Positions 45,499-54,414 of a DNA stretch of 64,000 nucleotides are shown here, in pieces. The stretch spans positions 132,556 to 196,555 of the forward strand of contig NZ_LIUQ01000006.1 in NCBI RefSeq assembly GCF_001276715.1, in the 5' to 3' direction. The notes below the pieces were generated by a model, which worked only from the letters and a program-made list of their open reading frames with translations, was not told the origin of the DNA and made no database searches. Position 1 is the stretch's first letter, and each line of letters begins with the position of its first letter. Position numbers and translations under genes: made by a program. The DNA is from Planktothricoides sp. SR001. GTDB taxonomy: Bacteria > Cyanobacteriota > Cyanobacteriia > Cyanobacteriales > Laspinemataceae.

Positions 45499-45852
45499 TT
45501 ACAGGCTAGAATTCATCAAAGACTCAAAAGTGTACTTTAAACCCTGAATATCACCAACTCGTGCCACCAAAAGGTTTTCAGCCCCAGCATCGTGTAACCG
45601 TTCAGTCCAATACTCAATACTTTCGCCGTTTTTCATCCAGAAATTAATCACCGTATCCAACACTTTATCTCTTTGCCAGTTTTTATACAATGAAACGCTT
45701 TCCACCGAGGAGAGGAAACTATCCAGGGTGCAGGTATAGCTACCTAAATATTCCAAATCGAGATGAGCAGTTTTTTCCTTAATTTTTTCCTGTTGTGTGA
45801 AAAAATCTAATAGAGGAGAAACTCCTAAAATGTCGAATGTATATGATGACAT
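45499..45852 (-). CDS. Hypothetical protein
   Basis: A 117-residue soluble acidic protein with no motif I can assign. It seems largely helical, with a central aromatic segment (VSLYKNWQRDKVLDTVINFW). GAGG lies eight bases before the ATG and a good terminator follows, which supports a real single-gene unit. Function unknown. Confidence 0.68.
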   Translation of the reverse strand: MSSYTFDILGVSPLLDFFTQQEKIKEKTAHLDLEYLGSYTCTLDSFLSSVESVSLYKNWQRDKVLDTVINFWMKNGESIEYWTERLHDAGAENLLVARVGDIQGLKYTFESLMNSSL

Positions 45853-46139
45853 AGCGACCTCGCCAAGCTATTTATTATTTTTGATTTATATTTATGTGAT
45901 AGCACTTTTTCACCCAGAGAGTGTGACAGAATTTACATCTTGGCCAAAGGTGAAGAAGTTGCTGGTACAGCCCGGTCGATATCCTTTGCCCGCTTTCACT
46001 CCAGCATATTTCCTTGACGATCCTTCTTTACCATTTGAGGCGATCAACTTGGTAAACTTCATAAAATTTAACAGTTTTTTTAGGCTCTTTGCCTTTGTTT
46101 AGGGTCAAAGGAGTAGGCGATCAAGTTACGCTGATGGCA

Positions 46140-46290
46140 TCACCCCAACCCCTCAACCCCAACCCCTCAACCCCAAAGCCTCAACCCCAAAGCCTCAACC
46201 CTAAAGCCTCAACCCCAACCCCTCAACCCCAAAGCCTCAACCCCAAAGCCTTAAACCCAAAGCCTTAAACCCAACCCCTCAACCCCAAAC
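46140..46290. repeat. 12-bp minisatellite, about 12 units
   Basis: The unit CCTCAACCCCAA varies at a few positions (AAGCCTCAACCC and AAGCCTTAAACC). The strand is strongly C-rich and almost free of G. Confidence 0.88.
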
Positions 46291-46292
46291 TC

Positions 46293-46344
46293 ATCGTGGT
46301 TACATATCTTGGTTACATATCGTGGTTACATATCGTGGTTACAT
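46293..46344. repeat. Four tandem 13-bp units upstream of ftrV
   Basis: The unit ATCGTGGTTACAT is repeated four times (second unit with T for G). It ends about 80 bases before the ftrV start. Confidence 0.9.
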
Positions 46345-46425
46345 AATGTGAGATGATAGAGTGACATTGTTGGCATCACCGAAATGCCAAACCTCTTGGA
46401 GCCAAATTTGTAGATACATTAGCTA

Positions 46426-46662
46426 ATGGATTTGTTTATGGAAGCAGGCGTTCGTGTTCGTGTTCAAGAATCTGTGATTGTTTACCATCATCCTGAATCT
46501 CGGAATCAAGCCTTTGACCTCAAGGGTTTGGAAGGAGAAGTGGTGGCTTTGGTAAACGACTGGCAAGGCAAACCCATCAGCGCCAACTTGCCAGTACAAG
46601 TCCAATTTGACAAAAAGTTCAAAGCTCATTTTCGGGAAGAAGAACTCGAAATATTGTCATAA
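46426..46662 (+). CDS. ftrV: Ferredoxin-thioredoxin reductase, variable chain
   Basis: A 78-residue SH3-like subunit. The family sequence is plain: VRVRVQESVIVYHHPESRNQ, then DLKGLEGEVVALV and PVQVQFDKKFKAHFREEELE. It pairs with the catalytic iron-sulfur subunit (encoded elsewhere) to pass electrons from ferredoxin to thioredoxin in light-dependent redox control. A second ATG at 46438 would give the more usual N-terminal length. The upstream DNA is unusual in being filled with tandem repeats. Confidence 0.92.
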   Translation: MDLFMEAGVRVRVQESVIVYHHPESRNQAFDLKGLEGEVVALVNDWQGKPISANLPVQVQFDKKFKAHFREEELEILS

Positions 46663-46754
46663 TTAACGGACAGCCAAACACCAAATACCAAATAGGGGCG
46701 ATTGAGTGAGTTCGCCCCCTGGCAATTTGCTGGCCCAGACTGTTGCTAAACTTT

Positions 46755-46982
46755 TCAGGATTTTTGCCGCATGAACCAACCGAATAAGTTCAAATCCCCC
46801 CGCATTTTCTGCAATTCTTGACGATGGAATTCGGCAGTATCCTCATACCATTGGCAATAGCTTTCAAACTCTTGTCTATATTTCACTTCCTGGTAAAATT
46901 GCTGAGTAACTTGGTAAGTTTCTAAAATTTCCAGTTCCGGTTGTATGTAAGGAATCAGTTGGGAAAAATTGTTAGGTAGCAT
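46755..46982 (-). CDS. Small hypothetical protein
   Basis: A 75-residue protein beginning MLPNNFSQLIPYIQPELEIL and mostly helical, rich in Tyr, Glu and Gln. It converges on ftrV. The composition and lack of repeats support a real gene, and it resembles small conserved cyanobacterial proteins of unknown role. No strong ribosome site is seen. Confidence 0.55.
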   Translation of the reverse strand: MLPNNFSQLIPYIQPELEILETYQVTQQFYQEVKYRQEFESYCQWYEDTAEFHRQELQKMRGDLNLFGWFMRQKS

Positions 46983-47348
46983 AATTTTTTAACAAAGGTA
47001 GTTTGATTTTATTTTTAAAGCCAGGGATAGTTGAGATTTATCCATCAGGGCGGTCTATAGCAATATTTTCATTTTTTTCATTTTTTTCATTTTTTTCGTT
47101 TTCTTCATTTTCTTCATTTTACTCATTTTATTCATTTTATTCATTTTATTCATTTTATTCATTTTATTCATTTTACTTTTTCTTTTCTTTCTCTTCTTTC
47201 CTTTGTCGAATGGCGATCGCGGTCATTCCAGGCAATCGATCAATCAATTCTCCCGCCCCCGGTTCAAGAGAATGCTTTTGTTTTTTGCCAACAGATGGAA
47301 CCGAGTATGTTATAATGGAAAGTTTCTCTAAAATAAAAAAAACACAGC
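46983..47348. other. Spacer upstream of lysS, partly tandem repeat
   Basis: Apart from the repeat at 47066-47176 nothing is seen. A continuous open frame across it encodes only Phe/Ser/Tyr repeats and is judged unreal. Confidence 0.5.
47066..47176. repeat. 9-bp tandem repeat upstream of lysS
   Basis: About twelve units of the form TTTTATTCA or TTTTCTTCA, beginning with TTTTTTTCA units. Confidence 0.88.
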
Positions 47349-48926
47349 ATGACTCAGACTACTCGCAATGAAGCAGAAGTTCGCGCCCAAAAAGTGGAAC
47401 AACTGCGATCGCAAGGGATAGAACCTTATCCTAGCCAATCTTACCAGCGCACTCACACCACAGAGCAAGTGCGCCAGCATTTCGCCCAACCGGGAAAAGA
47501 ACTAGAAAATGGTCAAGCGGATCCGGAAGGCTTAAACATTCGCTTATCCGGTCGGATTACCTCTTTTCGCAGTAGTGGCAGCATTTGCTTTATTGACCTG
47601 ACGGATATTAGTGGGAAACTTCAACTAAAAATCGAGAAAAAACTGGTTAAAGAAGATTCTGGTTTAAGCTTCAAACAGATTCAAAAACTATTAGATGAAG
47701 GGGACTTTATTGGGGCAGAAGGGATTGCTTGTCGGACGAATCGGGGTGAACTTTCTCTCCAGGTAGATAGCATCACATTGATCTCAAAAGCTACCATTCC
47801 TTTTCCTGATTTATATTATGGTGTTGGCGACCCAGAAATCTGCCGCCGCAATCGGGAAATGGATATGGCCGGAAATCCCCAATCTTTGCAACGGTATATG
47901 ATGCGGAGTCGGATTATTCAGAGTATTAGAAATTATCTGAATCAGCAACAATTTTATGAAATTGAAACTCCAGTGTTGCAAGCAATTTATGGAGGGGCTG
48001 CGGCTAGACCGTTTATCACCCATCATAATGCTTTAGATGTGGATTTGTTTTTACGGATTGCTCCAGAATTATTCTTAAAACGGGCTATTTGTGGCGGTTT
48101 TGAGCGGGTTTATGAGTTAGGTCGGGTATTTAGAAACGAAGGGATTGATAGCACCCATAACCCAGAATTTACTTCCCTGGAAGTTTATCAGGCTTATGCG
48201 GATTATTTTGATATTATGGGGACGATTGAAGATGTGATTACCTATACGGTACAGCAAGTTTTGGGCGATCGCACCGCAGTGGAATATCAAGGTCAAACCA
48301 TTAATCTCGATCGCCCATACGACTATAGTGCCAAATATCCCAATTTGACCGGCAAACATTGGCAAATTAAAACAATGGTGGAAGCGGTCAAAGACCAAAC
48401 TGGTCTAGATTTTGATTGTTTAGAATTAGAGGATGCGATCGCCAAAGCGGAAAGCCTGGGAATCCACTTATCAGGACTAGAAAAACAGAGTTTAGGCTAT
48501 GTTCTCTATGGGGTCTTTGATAAATTAGTGGAATCCACCTTAATTGAACCCACCTTTATCATTGATTTCCCCATTGAAATTAGCCCACTGGCGAAATCTC
48601 ATCGCAGCAAACCGGGATTTGTGGAACGGTTTGAACTGTTTATTAATGGCACAGAATTTGCTAACGGCTTTTCTGAGTTGAATGACCCCCAAGAACAGCG
48701 CAAACGGTTTGAACAACAACGGCAACAAAGAGAAGCGGGGGATGATGAAGCGCATCCAATGGATGAAGATTTTATCCAAGCTTTATCATTAGGAATGCCC
48801 AATTGTGCGGGCTGGGGAATTGGTATTGACCGGGTGATTATGTTACTCACGAATACCCTGAGTATTCGCGATGCGATTATGTTCCCAACTATGCGACCGA
48901 TTAAAGAAAGTAAAGAAAATCAATAG
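47349..48926 (+). CDS. lysS: Lysyl-tRNA synthetase, class II
   Basis: A 525-residue synthetase. It has the N-terminal anticodon-binding OB domain (SGRITSFRSSGSICFIDLTD), class II motif 2 in RVYELGRVFRNEGIDSTHNPEF and motif 3 in GWGIGIDRVIML. It attaches lysine to tRNA-Lys in the cytosol. Length is within the usual range with a small extra C-terminal tail. The gene is likely transcribed alone, with a GGGTGGG palindrome after the stop. Confidence 0.96.
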   Translation: MTQTTRNEAEVRAQKVEQLRSQGIEPYPSQSYQRTHTTEQVRQHFAQPGKELENGQADPEGLNIRLSGRITSFRSSGSICFIDLTDISGKLQLKIEKKLVKEDSGLSFKQIQKLLDEGDFIGAEGIACRTNRGELSLQVDSITLISKATIPFPDLYYGVGDPEICRRNREMDMAGNPQSLQRYMMRSRIIQSIRNYLNQQQFYEIETPVLQAIYGGAAARPFITHHNALDVDLFLRIAPELFLKRAICGGFERVYELGRVFRNEGIDSTHNPEFTSLEVYQAYADYFDIMGTIEDVITYTVQQVLGDRTAVEYQGQTINLDRPYDYSAKYPNLTGKHWQIKTMVEAVKDQTGLDFDCLELEDAIAKAESLGIHLSGLEKQSLGYVLYGVFDKLVESTLIEPTFIIDFPIEISPLAKSHRSKPGFVERFELFINGTEFANGFSELNDPQEQRKRFEQQRQQREAGDDEAHPMDEDFIQALSLGMPNCAGWGIGIDRVIMLLTNTLSIRDAIMFPTMRPIKESKENQ

Positions 48927-48935
48927 TAGATTAAT

Positions 48936-48959
48936 TAGGGTGGGCAAAATCCCACCCTA
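48936..48959. repeat. TAGGGTGGG/CCCACCCTA hairpin between lysS and maf
   Basis: Nine-base arms separated by six bases. It shares arms with the palindrome inside the lipase gene (4869-4898) and may act as a lysS terminator. Confidence 0.8.
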
Positions 48960-49000
48960 TCCGCTGTAACAGAATTAACGATTAACTGATTATACTGATT

Positions 49001-49621
49001 ATGAAGAATCCAGCGTTGATTTTAGCTTCAACTTCTCCCGCTCGCTTAATGTTATTAAAACAAGCGGGATTTGAACCAATTGTTTGTCGGAGTAATTTTG
49101 ATGAGTCACAAGTTCAGATTGATGAACCCAGTGAATTAGTTGAGACTTTAGCCCGCTGTAAGGCAGAAGTGGTCGCCCAAGAATTTACCCCGCACGATCC
49201 GAACCATTCCCCGATGTTAGTATTAGGATGTGATTCAGTGTTGGTATTAGATGGGGAAATTCATGGGAAACCAGAAACTCCCGAAGTGGCGATCGCTCGT
49301 TGGCAAAAAATGCGGAGTTCTGTGGGCGAACTTTACACAGGTCATGCACTGATAGATTTAACTAAAGGCAATACTTTAGTTCGTTGCCAAGTGACCAAAG
49401 TTTATTTTGCCCCCATGAGCGATCGACAAATTGTTTCTTATGTGGCAACGGGAGAACCCCTAAACTGTGCCGGTTGTTTTGCTATTGATGGTCAAGGGGG
49501 ACTGTTTGTGGAAAAACTTGAGGGCTGTCATACTAACGTGATTGGGTTAAGTTTACCGTTGCTGCGGCAGATGATTACTGATTTAGGTTATGATGTGACT
49601 GACTTCTGGTTAAAAAAATAA
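49001..49621 (+). CDS. maf: Maf-family nucleoside triphosphate pyrophosphatase
   Basis: A 206-residue Maf/YhdE-type protein that hydrolyses non-canonical or pyrimidine nucleoside triphosphates. The signature [19 protein letters not shown] begins at residue 9, with [22 protein letters not shown] and [28 protein letters not shown]. Its last codons (FWLKK) are also found as a fossil before the second Uma2 gene. Length is typical. Confidence 0.93.
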   Translation: MKNPALILASTSPARLMLLKQAGFEPIVCRSNFDESQVQIDEPSELVETLARCKAEVVAQEFTPHDPNHSPMLVLGCDSVLVLDGEIHGKPETPEVAIARWQKMRSSVGELYTGHALIDLTKGNTLVRCQVTKVYFAPMSDRQIVSYVATGEPLNCAGCFAIDGQGGLFVEKLEGCHTNVIGLSLPLLRQMITDLGYDVTDFWLKK

Positions 49622-49643
49622 TTTAAATTGGAGCAGATTTTTT

Positions 49644-50312
49644 ATGACCATAACTGCGCCGACTTTAACCCCGACTGTACCCGGAAGAGTAGTCCTCAAT
49701 CAGATTAGCTGGCATACCTATGAACAACTGTTAGCGGAAATGGGAGATAATCGGACGATTCGCTTATGCTATGACCGAGGATTACTAGAAATTATGACGC
49801 CGCTGTTAGACCACGAAAACCCAAAAGAAATTTTAACGGCTTTGGTGGGGGTATTAGCCGAAGAGTTAAATATAGAAATAATGCGAGCGGGTTCGACAAC
49901 TTTGAAGCGCCCAGATTTAGCAAAAGGGGCTGAACCGGATTCAAGTTTTTATATTCAAAATGAACGATTGGTTAAGGGAAAATCCCGAATTGATTTAACT
50001 ACCGATCCGCCCCCGGATTTGGTAATTGAAATTTATGTTTCCAGTAGTTCTGTGGATCGAGAAGGGATTTATGCGGCAATGGGGGTGCCAGAAATTTGGC
50101 GCTGCGATCGCGGGGTGGTCAAGTTCTTACAGTTAGAAGCAGGAAAATATATCATGGTGGAGCGATCGCTTGCTTTTCCCCTGTTATCGGTGACAGAACT
50201 AACGAAATTTTTCAGCCAAAGCCAAACTTTAGGAGAAACAAATTTATTGCGTTCTTTTCGGGCTTGGGTGAGACAAGTTTTAGCGGAAAGCAACAGCGAA
50301 ACCAGCAATTAG
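49644..50312 (+). CDS. Uma2-family (DUF820) putative restriction-like endonuclease, copy 1
   Basis: A 222-residue PD-(D/E)XK-like protein of the Uma2 family, very abundant in cyanobacteria and of unsettled function. Core residues are D125 and E129 in PPDLVIEI, and GVPEIWRCDRG follows. Here residue 131 is Tyr, where copy 2 has Asp (EIDVSSSS). GGAG precedes the ATG. It lies 22 bases after maf and looks co-transcribed. Residues of about 61-82 differ strongly from copy 2, whereas the flanking parts are almost the same. Confidence 0.88.
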   Translation: MTITAPTLTPTVPGRVVLNQISWHTYEQLLAEMGDNRTIRLCYDRGLLEIMTPLLDHENPKEILTALVGVLAEELNIEIMRAGSTTLKRPDLAKGAEPDSSFYIQNERLVKGKSRIDLTTDPPPDLVIEIYVSSSSVDREGIYAAMGVPEIWRCDRGVVKFLQLEAGKYIMVERSLAFPLLSVTELTKFFSQSQTLGETNLLRSFRAWVRQVLAESNSETSN

Positions 50313-50581
50313 ATGGCAATATCTATTACATATATTATATTACATAATATGACATAGTATTTGTAGGTTGGGTTGAGCGAAGCAAAACCCAACAGAGATG
50401 CCTAGGAAATAGATGCTGATGAAAGAGTGAAAAGTGGAGATTTCAATTTTTCCTCTCCTACGAACCTCTATTCTCTATTGTCTCTTCTCTATTCTCTCTC
50501 CTCCGTTGGGTTTCGTGCCTCAACCCAACCTACGGACTGACTTTTGGTTAAAAAAATAATTTAAATTGAAGCAGATTTTTT
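50313..50581. repeat. Spacer with GTTGGGTT palindromes and fossil of maf end
   Basis: GTAGGTTGGGTTGAGCG and CTCAACCCAACCTACGG form an inverted pair (50363-50380, 50519-50536). Bases 50534-50581 repeat the 3' end of maf and the leader of copy 1. Confidence 0.8.
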
Positions 50582-51250
50582 ATGACCATAACTGCACCGA
50601 CTTTAACTCCGACTGCGATCGGTAGAGTTGTCCTCCATCATATTAGCTGGCATACCTATGAACAACTGTTAGCGGAAATGGGAGATAATCGGACTGTTCG
50701 CTTATGCTATGACCGAGAATTATTAGAAATTATGACGCCGCTGTTAGACCACGAAAACCCAAAACGAATTTTAGAAAAATTTGTTGATGCTTTAGCAGAA
50801 GAAGGAAATATAGAAATTTTAAGTGTCGGTTCGACAACTTTGAAGCGCCCAGATTTAGCAAAAGGGGCTGAACCGGATTCAAGTTTTTATATTCAAAATG
50901 AACGATTGGTTAAGGGAAAATCCCGGATTGATTTAACTACCGATCCGCCCCCGGATTTGGTAATTGAAATTGATGTTTCCAGTAGTTCTGTGGATCGAGA
51001 AGGGATTTATGCGGCAATGGGGGTGCCAGAAATTTGGCGCTGCGATCGCGGGGTGGTCAAGTTCTTACAGTTAGAAGCGGGAAAATATATCATGGTGGAG
51101 CGATCGCTTGCTTTTCCCCTGTTATCGGTGACAGAACTAACGAAATTTTTCAGCCAAAGCCAAACTTTAGGAGAAACAACTTTATTGCGTTCTTTTCGGG
51201 CTTGGGTGAGACAAGTTTTAGCCGAAACCAGATGCGAAACCAACAGGTAA
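50582..51250 (+). CDS. Uma2-family (DUF820) putative restriction-like endonuclease, copy 2
   Basis: A 222-residue paralogue at a distance of 938 bases from copy 1. It keeps D125, E129 and D131 of the core (PPDLVIEIDVSSSS). The two genes are nearly identical over residues 1-57 and 83-213, but differ at 61-82 (RILEKFVDALAEEGNIEIL against EILTALVGVLAEELNIEIM). The leader including ATTTAAATTG and the ATG context is shared. The stop lies 22 bases from the converging CheA gene. Confidence 0.88.
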   Translation: MTITAPTLTPTAIGRVVLHHISWHTYEQLLAEMGDNRTVRLCYDRELLEIMTPLLDHENPKRILEKFVDALAEEGNIEILSVGSTTLKRPDLAKGAEPDSSFYIQNERLVKGKSRIDLTTDPPPDLVIEIDVSSSSVDREGIYAAMGVPEIWRCDRGVVKFLQLEAGKYIMVERSLAFPLLSVTELTKFFSQSQTLGETTLLRSFRAWVRQVLAETRCETNR

Positions 51251-51272
51251 ACCAGCGATAAATAGGTAAAAC

Positions 51273-54245
51273 TTATGAATTTTTTGATACATTTTTTTCA
51301 ATTAACTTAATAATTTCTGCTGGTTTAAATGGCTTAGTCAAATAAAATTTGACCCCCAACTTTTTCGCGGTTTTCACATAAATTTCCTTGGCCTGCGAAG
51401 TTAACATCCCTACAGGCAAATCTGACCATTGAGATGCCCGAATTTTCTGCAAAAATCCCAACCCATCCAGATGCGGCATTTCCAAATCGGAAATCACTAA
51501 ATCAAATTCACCCTGGGCTTCTGCTACCTTAGCAAAACCCGCTGCACCATCACTCGCTTCTTCCACCAAAAAACCGGCTTGAGACAAAGTTTGTTGCAAC
51601 AAACAACGCACGGTGCGCGAATCATCGACAATTAAAATTCGCCCTGATGGATGATGTGCGATCGCGCCGTTTTTTGGCTCTATTTGATCTAGATTTTTTG
51701 GGCTTATATTTTCTGGGCTTATATTTTCTGGGCTTATATTTTCTGGGCTTATATTTTCTGGGGTGATTTTTGACGAATTGTTATGGGACAAATTTTTGAT
51801 TAAACTGACAAAATGATCCGGTGAAAGCACCGGAACAATCTGACGATTTCCTAGGACGGTACACCCGGCGACATAAGGCGGAACTGGAACCCGGTAATCT
51901 AAGGGCTTTAGAACTAATCGCCGTTCACCTAATAAAGCATCAACAACTAAAATAATGGGATTTTCTTTGACTTTAACCACCAATCCTAAACTCCCTAAAC
52001 TACCTAAATTAGATGCTTCTGAGGAATTGGCCGATCGCTCACTGGGACAGCATGACCGAACAGGCAACAATTCATTTAAATGAAATACTGGAATAAATTG
52101 ATTTTGCCACTGAATATTTGACTGATTTTCTGCCGCATTGTTGACCCGATTGCCTGTAACTTCGGCTAAACTATCGGCTAAACGGATCGTCTCCAAAACG
52201 TTAGCCGCAGGTATGGCAAAAGTTTGCCCTTGACAGCGAAAAATATGCATGGGTAAAATACTCAGGGTTAAAGGAATAGTTATAGTAAATTGGGTGCCGA
52301 TTCCTAATGTGGTCTTTACCGCGAGCGAACCGCCTAATTTCGCCACTTCTTGCACCACAATATCTAATCCCACACCCCGACCGGAAATATCTGTCAACCG
52401 CTCCGCTGTGGAAAACCCAGGAGTAAACAAAAATTTCAAAATTTCATCCGCTGACCAGGTTTTTTGGTCTGGAGAAATCAGTCCTTTTTCCAAGGCTTTT
52501 TGGTAAATTTTTTCTGGATTAATGCCTCGACCATCATCGGCAATCGAAATCACCACATAAGTGCCGTTAGAGACCGCAGACAAATGAATAGTTGCCTGAT
52601 TAGATTTGCCGTGGTTAGATCGTTCTCCGGGCAATTCAATGCCGTGGTCAAAGGCATTGCGTAATAAGTGAGTTAAGGGGGTTTGTAATTGTTCTACAAT
52701 CCAGCGATCGATTAAAACATCTTGCCCAGAAACTACTAAATTAACAGATTTTTGGTACTGTTTTTTTAAGTCTTCAATTAACACAAAAAAGCGTTCGGTC
52801 ATTTCCCGAAAAGGCACCATTCGCGCTGCGGTTAAATCCCGGTACAACTGTTCTAAGGATGAGCGCATATTTGCCAGGGTGTTCCGCAGGTTACGCGCCC
52901 CCAAAACCATGTCAATCCGATTTTGATCGAATCGCTGATTAATTTGAAAAACAGTTTTTAGCAAGTCGGTAGCTTCTGGGGATGATTTTAGATTATGTGC
53001 GGCGGTGCCATTTGCACTTTTGGGTAATAACTTTTGGCCGAGAATGGCATCTTTTAATTGTTGTTCGCATTGTTCTAGTTGTTCATAATTAATCAGCAGT
53101 TCGCCTACGGTATTGGTCATCCGGTCAATGCGGGATAAGGAAACTCGCAGATTAATATTTTCTGGCGATCGCGCCTTCTCTGGTTGACGAATCAAATACT
53201 TTAGAAATCGCTGGGGCACCGGGGAAGATAGTGGTGGCGGTTCTGGCAAATCAGAATCTAAATCAGAATCTAAATCAGAAAATTCTTCTGGAGATTGCCA
53301 CTCGGTTTCCGCACTGACCGCAGAATTTTCCTCCTCGTCTGAGTTCAATGATTCGGTTTCCGAACCATAAAGGGTTTGATTTCTTTGCTGCCGAATTTGG
53401 GCGATCGCCTCTGTCACCTGTTGCAAAGAAATATCAGTATTTTGTGACGATTGTTCAAGCTGAGAACCGATTTCACTTAACCAATTCACCCCTAATGCGT
53501 CTCCGAGCAATGTGCATTCTTCAGCAAAAGTCGCGATCGCTTCTCTGGTAGCCTCTTTGGTAGCCTCTGTAGAAATACTGTCACTGGCTTGATTTTCCCT
53601 CAAGCTAGATTCAATTCTTTGCAAACAATCTTCTAAATCCACTTCCAGAGAAGTTTTAATAAAACTACTCACCTGGGGATGACGATCTAAAGGAGTTACA
53701 TTCTCCAAATCCGCCAATTCCTCAGACTTAGCACAACCCTGAGAAGCTAAAAACTGATCGATCGCATCACACAGCAGATCGGCCATTTGTGGGGCAGTTT
53801 CATTGGGTAATTCTGGCTGATTTAGGGCTTCAAATAGTAACGCACTCACTCGATCCAGACTCATCAACAATAATTGATACGCGGAAGTGGTGCGATCGGC
53901 TCCACCAGATGTGACTTCAGATTTAACGGAAGTGCGATTGCTTGAAACTTGTTCATGCAAGCTAACCCGCTTTTCTTGGATAGCAATCAGTAAATCTTCT
54001 AACTTATGAGACAACTGAGAAAGGGCTGGCATTTCCGCTAAACTTGCGCCTCCTTTCAGGGAATGCGCCACCCGAATTAATTTTTGATATTGCTCATCCA
54101 GATTAATCGTCCCTTTGGGATTGCCTAACTGAGCAATCCCTTGCTCTAAAATCACCAAATAATCTGGCGCTTCTTCGTATAAAAAACAATTGCGCGATTC
54201 TTGGGCGATCGCCTCTAAATCGAGTGGTGCCAGCAAACCATTCAT
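51273..54245 (-). CDS. Hybrid CheA-like histidine kinase with C-terminal receiver
   Basis: A 990-residue kinase. The HPt domain is at the N-terminus with phosphorylatable H61 in RVAHSLKGGAS. Next come a dimerisation region (about 370-490), the HATPase domain (LRNAFDHGIELPGER, DDGRGINPEKI and DISGRGVGLDIV), a CheW-like domain (about 690-830) and a receiver (VDDSRTVRCLL, D920 in ISDLEMPHLDG). Between the last two lies an in-frame repeat ENISP, encoded by 15-base units. Order and domains match cyanobacterial PixL/PilL/Hmp-type kinases that control pili and phototaxis. It is the last gene of a three-gene unit. Confidence 0.92.
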   Translation of the reverse strand: MNGLLAPLDLEAIAQESRNCFLYEEAPDYLVILEQGIAQLGNPKGTINLDEQYQKLIRVAHSLKGGASLAEMPALSQLSHKLEDLLIAIQEKRVSLHEQVSSNRTSVKSEVTSGGADRTTSAYQLLLMSLDRVSALLFEALNQPELPNETAPQMADLLCDAIDQFLASQGCAKSEELADLENVTPLDRHPQVSSFIKTSLEVDLEDCLQRIESSLRENQASDSISTEATKEATREAIATFAEECTLLGDALGVNWLSEIGSQLEQSSQNTDISLQQVTEAIAQIRQQRNQTLYGSETESLNSDEEENSAVSAETEWQSPEEFSDLDSDLDSDLPEPPPLSSPVPQRFLKYLIRQPEKARSPENINLRVSLSRIDRMTNTVGELLINYEQLEQCEQQLKDAILGQKLLPKSANGTAAHNLKSSPEATDLLKTVFQINQRFDQNRIDMVLGARNLRNTLANMRSSLEQLYRDLTAARMVPFREMTERFFVLIEDLKKQYQKSVNLVVSGQDVLIDRWIVEQLQTPLTHLLRNAFDHGIELPGERSNHGKSNQATIHLSAVSNGTYVVISIADDGRGINPEKIYQKALEKGLISPDQKTWSADEILKFLFTPGFSTAERLTDISGRGVGLDIVVQEVAKLGGSLAVKTTLGIGTQFTITIPLTLSILPMHIFRCQGQTFAIPAANVLETIRLADSLAEVTGNRVNNAAENQSNIQWQNQFIPVFHLNELLPVRSCCPSERSANSSEASNLGSLGSLGLVVKVKENPIILVVDALLGERRLVLKPLDYRVPVPPYVAGCTVLGNRQIVPVLSPDHFVSLIKNLSHNNSSKITPENISPENISPENISPENISPKNLDQIEPKNGAIAHHPSGRILIVDDSRTVRCLLQQTLSQAGFLVEEASDGAAGFAKVAEAQGEFDLVISDLEMPHLDGLGFLQKIRASQWSDLPVGMLTSQAKEIYVKTAKKLGVKFYLTKPFKPAEIIKLIEKNVSKNS
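51693..51767. repeat. Five 15-bp units within the CheA linker
   Basis: The unit ATTTTCTGGGCTTAT (plus strand) recurs five times, encoding ENISP on the minus strand. It sits in the linker before the receiver domain. Confidence 0.92.
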
Positions 54246-54414
54246 CCCCTTTACTATGCCTCAAGTGTCAATTAATCGGCTATCAGCTATTCGTCATTAG
54301 CTATTCGCCATCAGCTATTACCAGTAGGGGTGATTCGCTTTATCAACCCTACTGACTGCCGACTTTTCAGAAATTCCCTGCCCTTAAAGTTCCCGGATCC
54401 CTAAAAGCCGATCC
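54246..54414. repeat. Spacer with TCAGCTATTCG repeats and AGTAGGG hairpin
   Basis: Short CATTAGCTATTCG-type repeats are followed by an imperfect AGTAGGGGT/ACCCTACT hairpin (54323-54353). It separates cheW-like and cheA-like genes. Confidence 0.6.

Larger units (their letters stand above)
45853..46425. other. Repeat-filled spacer upstream of ftrV
   Basis: No gene is supported. About a third consists of the minisatellites at 46140-46290 and 46293-46344. Confidence 0.55.

Noticed and set aside
45797..46102. 101-codon plus-strand frame overlapping the gene at 45499
   Set aside because: It overlaps the start of a better supported gene and lacks a ribosome site; sequence looks random.
46140..46344. 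CRISPR-like array
   Set aside because: Units are 12-13 bases without spacers, and no cas gene is present; these are minisatellites.
47003..47371. 122-codon open frame rich in Phe, Ser and Tyr
   Set aside because: It is produced by a 9-base tandem repeat, overlaps the lysS start and has no conserved part.
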